A DNA stretch of 33,749 nucleotides from an uncultured beta proteobacterium (GTDB lineage Bacteria; Pseudomonadota; Gammaproteobacteria; Burkholderiales; Burkholderiaceae_C). The translations under genes and the position numbers were made by a program. The notes under the pieces are model-generated. The model ran no database searches, was not told where the DNA came from, and was given only the letters and a program-made list of their open reading frames with translations. Shown here piece by piece: positions 28,363 to 33,749 of the stretch (position 1 is its first letter; each line of letters starts with the position of its first letter). Where the stretch lies: assembly GCA_903906695.1 (NCBI GenBank), contig CAIVLG010000156.1:1-33749 (forward strand), given 5' to 3'.

Positions 28363-28363
28363 C
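28311..28363 (-). repeat. Dispersed hairpin repeat, copy at meaB 3' end
   Basis: On the minus strand this reads GTCATGCCGGGCTTGACCC, then GGGAACC, then ends in ATGGATCCCAAA. The first 26 bases match, with a few changes, the repeat at 32085-32112 in the opposite orientation. Such CCGGGCTTGACCCGG-type elements are common short palindromic repeats of Proteobacteria. This copy provides the end of the meaB reading frame. Confidence 0.7.
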
Positions 28364-28381
28364 AAAACGGAGAAAGCGAAT

Positions 28382-29914
28382 ATGCACGACATACTTGAAC
28401 AACTTGAAGCCAAGCGCGAGCTCGCGCGTTTGGGCGGTGGCGCCAAACGCATCGAGGCCCAACACAAGAAGGGCAAGCTGACGGCCCGTGAGCGCATTGA
28501 ACTGCTGCTTGATGAGGGCACGTTCGAGGAGTGGGACATGTTCATGGAGCATCGCTGCGTTGATTTCGGCATGCAGGACCAGAAGATTCCCGGAGACGGC
28601 GTCGTCACCGGCTACGGCATGATCAATGGCCGGCTGGTGTTTGTCTTCAGCCAGGACTTCACGGTGTTCGGCGGCGCGCTGTCGGAAGCGCATGCCGAAA
28701 AAATCTGCAAAGTGATGGACCAGGCGATGAGGGTCGGTGCGCCGGTGATCGGCCTGAACGACTCGGGCGGCGCCCGCATTCAGGAAGGTGTGGCCAGCCT
28801 GGGCGGCTACGCCGATGTGTTTCAACGCAATGTGATGGCCAGCGGCGTCGTGCCGCAGATCAGCATGATCATGGGGCCCTGTGCCGGCGGCGCTGTCTAC
28901 AGTCCGGCCATGACCGACTTCATCTTCATGGTCAAGGACAGCTCGTATATGTTTGTGACCGGCCCCGAAGTCGTGAAGACCGTGACTCACGAAGACGTGA
29001 CAGCGGAAGAACTGGGTGGCGCCGTCAGTCACACAACCAAGAGTGGGGTCGCCGATCTGGCGTTCGAGAGTGATGTCGAGGCCCTGCTGATGCTCAGGCG
29101 CCTCTACAACTACCTGCCGCTCAACAATCGCGAGAAAGCACCGGTGCGCCGCAGCGGTGATCCGGCCGACCGCATGGACTTGAGTCTGGACACGCTGGTG
29201 CCCGACAACCCCAACAAGCCGTATGACATGAAGGAACTGATTATCAAGACGGTGGACGATGGCGATTTCTTTGAGTTGCAACCCGAGTACGCCAAGAACA
29301 TCCTGATTGGCTTCGGTCGTATGGAAGGGCAGACCGTGGGTTTTGTCGCCAATCAGCCGCTGGTGCTGGCGGGTTGTCTGGACATCAAGAGTTCGATCAA
29401 GGCGGCGCGCTTTGTGCGCTTTTGTGATGCCTTCAACATACCGGTCATTACTTTTGTCGACGTGCCCGGTTTCATGCCCGGCACGGCGCAGGAATACGGC
29501 GGCATCATCAAGCATGGTGCCAAACTGCTTTACGCGTTTGCCGAGTGCACGGTTCCCAAGATCACGGTGATCACGCGCAAGGCCTACGGCGGTGCTTACG
29601 ACGTGATGAGTTCCAAGCACCTGCGCGGCGACGTCAATCTGGCCTGGCCGAATGCCGAGATCGCGGTGATGGGCGCCAAGGGAGCAGTCGAAATCATCTT
29701 CCGCGAAGACAAGGGAGACCCGGCCAAACTGGCAGCAAAGGAGGCTGAATACAAGGCTCGTTTTGCCAATCCCTTTGTGGCCGGAGCGCGTGGCTTTATT
29801 GACGACGTGATTCTGCCGCATGAGACGCGCAAACGCATCTGCCGATCGCTGGTGATGCTGCGCGACAAGAAGCTTGAGAACCCGTGGCGCAAGCACGGCA
29901 ATATTCCCTTGTGA
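28382..29914 (+). CDS. pccB: Propionyl/acyl-CoA carboxylase beta subunit (carboxyltransferase)
   Basis: Transfers the carboxyl group from carboxybiotin to propionyl-CoA, giving (S)-methylmalonyl-CoA. The 510-residue protein has the two crotonase-like halves of the family: the N half with [11 protein letters not shown] (about 124-134) and [12 protein letters not shown] (about 166-177) lining one oxyanion hole, and the C half with [17 protein letters not shown] (about 361-377) and [12 protein letters not shown] lining the other. It ends in the typical [17 protein letters not shown]. It works with the biotinylated alpha subunit encoded at 30020. The order mcm-meaB-pccB-pccA supports propionyl-CoA as the substrate. 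Confidence 0.95.
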   Translation: MHDILEQLEAKRELARLGGGAKRIEAQHKKGKLTARERIELLLDEGTFEEWDMFMEHRCVDFGMQDQKIPGDGVVTGYGMINGRLVFVFSQDFTVFGGALSEAHAEKICKVMDQAMRVGAPVIGLNDSGGARIQEGVASLGGYADVFQRNVMASGVVPQISMIMGPCAGGAVYSPAMTDFIFMVKDSSYMFVTGPEVVKTVTHEDVTAEELGGAVSHTTKSGVADLAFESDVEALLMLRRLYNYLPLNNREKAPVRRSGDPADRMDLSLDTLVPDNPNKPYDMKELIIKTVDDGDFFELQPEYAKNILIGFGRMEGQTVGFVANQPLVLAGCLDIKSSIKAARFVRFCDAFNIPVITFVDVPGFMPGTAQEYGGIIKHGAKLLYAFAECTVPKITVITRKAYGGAYDVMSSKHLRGDVNLAWPNAEIAVMGAKGAVEIIFREDKGDPAKLAAKEAEYKARFANPFVAGARGFIDDVILPHETRKRICRSLVMLRDKKLENPWRKHGNIPL

Positions 29915-29926
29915 AAATTTGCGGGA

Positions 29927-29983
29927 GGTTATTGGGGTCAGACACCAATTTCGCAGCGAATTTGGGCTCTGACCCCAATAACC
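29927..29983. repeat. Near-perfect palindromic repeat between pccB and pccA
   Basis: A 57-base hairpin with perfect 16-bp outer arms (GGTTATTGGGGTCAGA with TCTGACCCCAATAACC), two mismatches, and an almost continuous inner stem (CCAATTTCGC with GCGAATTTGG) closing on one base. Elements with GGGGTCAGAnnCC arms are, as far as I recall, widespread REP-like sequences in Beta- and Gammaproteobacteria. It may stabilise the pccB message or lower pccA expression. No transposase is adjacent. Confidence 0.8.
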
Positions 29984-30019
29984 CCAGCTCTGTCCCCAAC
30001 ATCTTAGGAAAGCAAGAAC

Positions 30020-32074
30020 ATGTTTACAAAAATCCTGATTGCCAACCGTGGCGAAATCGCCTGCCGGGTCATCAAGACAGCGCGCAAGATGGGAATCAAG
30101 ACGGTCGCCGTCTATTCCGATGCCGACAAGGATGCACGTCACGTGATGCTGGCCGATGAGGCGGTTCACATTGGTCCGCCTCCCAGCCGTGAGAGTTATC
30201 TGGTGGCCGACAAAATCATTGCGGCTTGCAAACAGACCGGTGCCCAGGCGATCCACCCCGGCTATGGCTTCCTGAGCGAGAACGCAGCATTTGCCAAGCG
30301 GGTCGAGGAGGAAGGCATCGTTTTCATCGGCCCCAAGCATTACTCGATGGCCGCCATGGGCGACAAGATCGAGTCCAAGAAACTCGCCGGGGCGGCCGGT
30401 GTGAACTGCATTCCGGGGGTCAACAGTGCCATTGAAACGGCCGAGCGTGCGGTTGAGATTGCCAAGGGCATTGGCTACCCGGTCATGATCAAGGCCAGTG
30501 CCGGCGGCGGTGGCAAAGGGCTGCGTGTTGCCTTCAACGACAAGGAGGCGTTTGAAGGATTCACCAGTTGCCGCAATGAAGCGCGCAACAGCTTTGGCGA
30601 TGACCGCGTGTTTGTCGAGAAGTACGTCGAAGAGCCTCGTCACATCGAGATCCAGTTGATCGGAGACGCGCATGGCAACTGCGTCTATCTCAATGAGCGC
30701 GAGTGTTCGATTCAGCGCCGGCATCAGAAGGTGATTGAAGAAGCGCCTTCGTCGTTCATCAGCGAAGCCACGCGCAAGGCGATGGGCGAGCAGGCCGTCG
30801 CCCTGGCCCGGGCGGTCAGGTACCAGAGTGCCGGCACCGTCGAGTTTGTTGTCGGCAAGGACCAGAGCTTTTATTTCCTGGAGATGAACACCCGTCTGCA
30901 GGTGGAGCACCCGGTTACCGAGTCGATTACCGGTCTTGACCTGGTTGAACTGATGATCCGGGTCGCGGCGGGCGAAAAGTTGCCCCTGACGCAGGCCGAC
31001 GTGAAGCGCGACGGCTGGGCCATCGAGTGCCGCATCAATGCCGAAGATCCCTTCAGAAACTTCCTGCCATCGACCGGGCGCCTGGTGCGCTTCCAGCCAC
31101 CGGCAGAGACCATGTTTGCAGCCGATCTCAGTCGTTGGCAGGGCGTTCGGGTCGATACCGGCGTGCAGGAGGGCGGCGAGATTCCGATGTTCTACGACTC
31201 GATGATTTGCAAGCTGATCGTGCACGGCAAGGACAGGCTGGAGGCAATTGCCAAGATGCGCGAAGCGCTGAACGGCTTTGTCATCCGTGGCGTCAGCAGC
31301 AGCATTCCGTTTCAGGCGGCTTTGCTGGCGCATCCCAAATTCGTTGCCGGTGACTTCAACACCGGCTTCATTGCCGAGCATTATTCGCATGGCTTCCGGG
31401 CTGAAGATGTGCCGCATGATGACGCCGACCTCCTGCTGGCCCTGGCTGCGTTTGTCCATCGCAAGTACCGCAATCGCGCGAGTGCCATCAGCGGTCAGAT
31501 GGAAGGACACGAAGTTGCTGTTGGGGCCGAATTCGTGGTCGTGACTTTAGGACAAAAAGGGGAAACCGCGACCAAGCCGGTGTCGGTGACCGACTTTGAC
31601 GGAAAGACCGGCTCCAGCCTCATCAAGGTCGGTGCCAACAGCTACCAGCTGTGCAGCAATTACCGTTTGGGCGAGATCCGCATCAGTGGCACCTGCAATG
31701 GCCTGCCGTTCACCGCGCAGGTCGAGCGGGGCAGTGTTGCCGGCAAGAACCCGCTGGCAATCCGCGTCTCGCACAACGGCACACAGATTGACGCCCTGGT
31801 GCTTTCCAAACGGGCTGCCGAATTGCACGCCCTGATGCCCTACAAGGCGCCACCGGACATGAGCCGCTTTGTGCTGTCGCCGATGCCGGGACTGCTGGTT
31901 GACATCGCCGTGCAGGCGGGGCAGAAAGTGCAGGCCGGTGAGCGCGTGGCCGTCATCGAGGCCATGAAGATGGAGAACGTGCTGTTTGCCGCGACCGACG
32001 GCGTGGTGGGACGCGTGCTGGCGGTCAAAGGCGAAAGCCTGATCGTCGATCAGCCGATTGTTGAGTTTGCGTAG
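30020..32074 (+). CDS. pccA: Propionyl/acyl-CoA carboxylase alpha subunit (biotin carboxylase and carrier)
   Basis: ATP-dependent carboxylation of its own biotin. The 684-residue protein contains the biotin-carboxylase domains (about 1-450: FTKILIANRGEIACRV at the start, glycine-rich ATP loop KASAGGGGKG near 157, MNTRLQVEHPVTE near 290), a middle domain (about 460-600) that in propionyl-CoA carboxylases docks to the beta subunit, and a biotinyl carrier domain (about 610-684) with the biotin lysine K650 in EAMKMEN. ATG 30020 gives the normal N-terminus. It follows pccB after a 105-base gap filled mainly by a palindromic repeat. Confidence 0.96.
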   Translation: MFTKILIANRGEIACRVIKTARKMGIKTVAVYSDADKDARHVMLADEAVHIGPPPSRESYLVADKIIAACKQTGAQAIHPGYGFLSENAAFAKRVEEEGIVFIGPKHYSMAAMGDKIESKKLAGAAGVNCIPGVNSAIETAERAVEIAKGIGYPVMIKASAGGGGKGLRVAFNDKEAFEGFTSCRNEARNSFGDDRVFVEKYVEEPRHIEIQLIGDAHGNCVYLNERECSIQRRHQKVIEEAPSSFISEATRKAMGEQAVALARAVRYQSAGTVEFVVGKDQSFYFLEMNTRLQVEHPVTESITGLDLVELMIRVAAGEKLPLTQADVKRDGWAIECRINAEDPFRNFLPSTGRLVRFQPPAETMFAADLSRWQGVRVDTGVQEGGEIPMFYDSMICKLIVHGKDRLEAIAKMREALNGFVIRGVSSSIPFQAALLAHPKFVAGDFNTGFIAEHYSHGFRAEDVPHDDADLLLALAAFVHRKYRNRASAISGQMEGHEVAVGAEFVVVTLGQKGETATKPVSVTDFDGKTGSSLIKVGANSYQLCSNYRLGEIRISGTCNGLPFTAQVERGSVAGKNPLAIRVSHNGTQIDALVLSKRAAELHALMPYKAPPDMSRFVLSPMPGLLVDIAVQAGQKVQAGERVAVIEAMKMENVLFAATDGVVGRVLAVKGESLIVDQPIVEFA

Positions 32075-32084
32075 AAAACAGCAT

Positions 32085-32112
32085 GTCATCCCGGACTTGA
32101 TCCGGGATCCAC
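32085..32112 (+). repeat. Dispersed hairpin repeat, copy after pccA
   Basis: ATCCCGGA (32088-32095) pairs with TCCGGGAT (32101-32108) around CTTGA, 11 bases after the pccA stop. It is the same family as the element at the end of meaB but in the other orientation, and lacks the second half of that copy. No T-run follows, so a terminator role is doubtful; it may still slow 3' decay of the operon message. Confidence 0.7.
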
Positions 32113-32126
32113 CTGTCACAGGGCTA

Positions 32127-32483
32127 TCAGCTTGCACCGGCTGCCTGGCGGAACTTGTCAGCTTGCGTAACAAACAAGCGCCAGTCGCTGAGCGAGTCTG
32201 CAGAAAATGATTTTGCAAGCCGGGTGGCACACGTGTAGAGGGACGGAGAGGCCGTCTCATTGAACATTCCGGTAACCTGCGTTACGTTGACCGCCGGGTG
32301 CGATTCATCTTTTTTCAAGCGCAGTCCCAGCGTCCCCAGTAATTCACCTTGCGAATCGTATGCCGCATAAAGCGCAACACCACACGCTGCATATTGAATT
32401 GCAATCGCCGCATTTTGCAGGCAGGTGCCGCTGTCACAGCCATGGTCAACAATTTCACGAAAAGTTCTTATTCCATTTCTAAT
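32127..32483 (-). pseudogene. 5'-truncated hypothetical gene, cut by the insertion sequence
   Basis: Open for 118 codons on the minus strand from the IS edge to the stop at 32127, but with no ATG or GTG in frame; the only weak candidate (TTG 32318) would give 63 residues. The upstream boundary is a stop inside the IS end. The translated part (for example TFREIVDHGCDSGTCLQNAA, and a C-terminus ending QADKFRQAAGAS) has four cysteines, normal-looking composition and no family I recognise. It probably represents the 3' portion of a gene interrupted by the IS630 element. Rejoining the flanks does not restore its frame, so it may have decayed before the insertion. Confidence 0.55.
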
Positions 32484-33075
32484 TCACAAATGAAGGTAAA
32501 AATGCACCAATGATCCATGGCCAGGATACGATAGAGCCTACAGTGCCGGGGTCGAATTCCATTGTTTTCAGTGCCATCGACAAGTGATCTTCCAACGCAT
32601 CAAGGCTCTTGAAGACTCGGTTGTGAAAGAATTTCTCACGTAGTTCATCCCATACGTGCTCGATCGGATTGAGCTCGGGTGCGTAGGGTGGGAGTTTCAG
32701 CAGGTAGATGTTTTCTGGCGCTTTGAGCGCGTCGCTGCGATGCCAGCCCGCACCGTCAATCACCATGATGATGCGATCCTGTGGATGGCGTGCCGAGACC
32801 TCTTCAAGGAACAACTGCATGCACCCGGTGTTGACGTGCGGCAAGATCAGACTGTCGAGTTCACCCGTGCAGACGTCGACTGCGCCATACGCATAGGTGT
32901 ATTCGTGCGTCAGCATGCCTTGGCAGGTTGGGCGTATTGGCTTGGGCGCCCAGCACCGGCGTACGTCGGAGATCCGACCGAAACGCGCCTCGTCCTGAAA
33001 CATCAGTCTGACGGTTTTGCCTTGTGCCCAGTCTTGGCGGATTTGGGTGAGCGTTTCGGGGAGTTTTTTTTCCAC
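32479..33075 (-). CDS. IS630 transposase, C-terminal (DDE) part
   Basis: A frame of 198 codons holding the DDE_3 catalytic core: first Asp in MFQDEARFGR, second Asp in IMVIDGAGWH, and the Glu in the family motif LPPYAPELNPIEHVW. It lacks the DNA-binding domain, which is encoded in the -1-shifted frame upstream (33003-33551); the two overlap by 73 bases. It is probably made only as a fusion by frameshifting at the A8 run; a GTG at 33075 could give a separate product. The stop codon lies at the very left end of the element. Confidence 0.9.
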   Translation of the reverse strand: MEKKLPETLTQIRQDWAQGKTVRLMFQDEARFGRISDVRRCWAPKPIRPTCQGMLTHEYTYAYGAVDVCTGELDSLILPHVNTGCMQLFLEEVSARHPQDRIIMVIDGAGWHRSDALKAPENIYLLKLPPYAPELNPIEHVWDELREKFFHNRVFKSLDALEDHLSMALKTMEFDPGTVGSIVSWPWIIGAFLPSFVN

Positions 33076-33551
33076 TCCTCTTGAGCCAGTGGATCACTTT
33101 GAGGGTGGCGCTTATCGGGCGCGAGCTTTCTCCAGTTGTGGCGGTGCAGCAGGTTATAGGCAGATGCCAGTGCTACCTCCCGCCCCAATCGCTTGTCCAA
33201 CGCGGCCTTGATCTGGCTGACGACGAGTACACCACCGCCAGCAGCGGACTCCAGAAAGGGGGCCAGAAACTCACGCTCTTCTTGCAGGCTCATGTTCTGG
33301 CGTTTGCGCCCGCCTGCAGTGGGCGCATCTGGCGCCCCAGCTTTTTGTCCATGAATAAAGCGCCGACGTAGTTGGCAGGCCCACCCCGGTGACACGCCGA
33401 TGGCCTGTGCCGTCTCGGCCAAGCTCATCGCGTAGTCCAGTGGCAACACAACCGCCTGCGCCTGACGTAATTGCTCCACTGTCTGAGCCGACGCAATGGC
33501 CTCGCGGGCATTTATCAATACACGATCATCTCCGCTGGCAGGACGTGACAT
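33003..33551 (-). CDS. IS630 transposase, N-terminal (DNA-binding) part
   Basis: A frame of 182 codons with helix-turn-helix regions for binding the IS ends: SLAETAQAIGVSPGWACQLR (about residues 43-62) and a second winged-helix-like segment (about 100-140, REVALASAYNLLHRHNWRK). ATG 33551 is preferred over ATG 33563 because GGAG lies 6 bases before it. After about 162 residues it reaches the A8 slippery run; without a shift it ends 21 residues later. A -1 shift gives a fusion of about 357 residues, the usual IS630 transposase size. Confidence 0.88.
   Translation of the reverse strand: MSRPASGDDRVLINAREAIASAQTVEQLRQAQAVVLPLDYAMSLAETAQAIGVSPGWACQLRRRFIHGQKAGAPDAPTAGGRKRQNMSLQEEREFLAPFLESAAGGGVLVVSQIKAALDKRLGREVALASAYNLLHRHNWRKLAPDKRHPQSDPLAQEEWKKNSPKRSPKSAKTGHKAKPSD
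33064..33071 (-). other. A8 slippery run, candidate -1 programmed frameshift site
   Basis: On the minus strand the zero frame reads TGG AAA AAA AAC. This contains the heptamer A-AAA-AAC, a classic -1 slippery sequence. Slipping back one base after the second AAA moves ribosomes into the frame of the catalytic domain. The site lies inside the overlap of both frames. Frameshifting is known in several IS families; its use here is inferred. Confidence 0.7.
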
Positions 33552-33557
33552 GACTTT

Positions 33558-33577
33558 CTCCATCAGGATTGATGGAG
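33558..33577 (-). promoter_or_regulatory. Hairpin covering the transposase ribosome-binding site
   Basis: CTCCATCA (33558-33565) pairs perfectly with TGATGGAG (33570-33577) around GGAT. On the transposase message the 3' arm contains the GGAG ribosome site for ATG 33551 and the whole of ATG 33563. Folding would hide the ribosome site, especially on transcripts that read in from outside, a known way for IS elements to limit transposase synthesis. Confidence 0.55.
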
Positions 33578-33597
33578 ATATTATTACACTAATGAAC

Positions 33598-33747
33598 TAG
33601 AAAGTCAATGACACCGTAGGTCGGCACCTGAATGATCCTGTTCCCAAACCGGTATTGCCCACCAATCTGCGTGTTTGGAAAGTGCTCAGGCGAACAAATT
33701 TCGACGCGCGGCATGGAGGCCAACAAGGTTGAGAAATGTTGCCGAGC
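33598..33747 (-). pseudogene. Gene fragment on the other side of the IS, runs off window
   Basis: The minus strand is open from the window end to the IS boundary. It reads ...LASMPRVEICSPEHFPNT and ends ...VPTYGVIDFL before running into a stop inside the IS. It is probably the 5' part of the gene interrupted by the insertion (the 3' part being 32127-32483), though the two fragments are not in the same frame in the reconstructed empty site. Product not recognised. The true start lies outside the window, or could be the ATG in ASMPR. Confidence 0.4.
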
Positions 33748-33749
33748 AA

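Larger units (their letters stand above)
32482..33597 (-). mobile_element. IS630-family insertion sequence, complete
   Basis: An element of about 1116 bp bounded by TA on each side (32480-32481 and 33598-33599). Removing the element and one TA leaves TTTCTAGAAA, which contains the CTAG target favoured by IS630. The termini are weakly inverted: ATTCACAAATG at the left, GTTCATTAGTG (reverse complement) at the right. It encodes a transposase in two overlapping frames on the minus strand. Ends were set by eye from the TA duplication and are the least certain part. Confidence 0.8.

Noticed and set aside
28229..31510. Very long open frame (1093 codons) on the minus strand
   Set aside because: It lies antisense to pccB and pccA, its translation has no recognisable family, and it crosses two dispersed repeats. 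It is a by-product of GC-rich codon bias in the true genes.

Overview
The window looks like a chromosomal segment of a betaproteobacterium, most likely order Burkholderiales. The reasons are the high-GC coding bias, the order ilvC-pssA-leuA, the aat-bpt pair, and the propionyl-CoA block GntR / mcm-meaB-pccB-pccA. I cannot name the genus. There is no CRISPR array, rRNA or prophage. One insertion sequence lies at the right end.

Left region (1-4759): the 3' part of ilvC, pssA, a leucine-rich leader peptide with a transcription attenuator, leuA, and a penicillin-binding D-Ala-D-Ala endopeptidase. This is branched-chain amino acid synthesis mixed with phospholipid and cell-wall functions.

Middle-left region (4760-12126): on the minus strand, an IclR regulator and the two N-end-rule aminoacyl transferases (aat-bpt). 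Next come tRNA-Pro(TGG) and tRNA-Arg(TCT), an AlkB-type alkane monooxygenase, and a minus-strand stress-response unit (Spy/CpxP-like lipoprotein, OmpR-type regulator, sensor kinase). A TetR regulator on the plus strand follows.

Central region (12140-24367): the most interesting part. Eleven co-directional genes stand behind a sigma70-like promoter overlapped by a perfect inverted repeat, just downstream of the TetR gene. They encode a Gfo/Idh/MocA oxidoreductase, a DUF993 protein, two sugar-isomerase-like TIM barrels, an NAD-dependent epimerase-like protein, a DapA-like aldolase/lyase, a complete tripartite tricarboxylate transporter (TctC-TctB-TctA), an enolase-superfamily enzyme and a dihydroorotate-dehydrogenase-like flavoprotein. 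I read this as an uncharacterised pathway that imports and breaks down a carboxylated sugar-like or cyclitol-like compound. The last two enzymes are unrelated in fold but end in nearly the same 17-residue tail. The DHOD-like protein has a cysteine where class 2 enzymes have the catalytic serine.

Right region (24384-32074): a GntR/FCD regulator divergent from methylmalonyl-CoA mutase, its GTPase chaperone MeaB, and the beta and alpha subunits of an acyl (propionyl)-CoA carboxylase. Together these convert propionyl-CoA to succinyl-CoA. Two kinds of short hairpin repeat lie between or just after these genes, and one supplies the C-terminus and stop codon of meaB.

Right end (32085-33749): a decayed gene is split by an IS630-family element inserted at CTAG with TA duplication. 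Its transposase is in two frames joined by an A8 slippery run.
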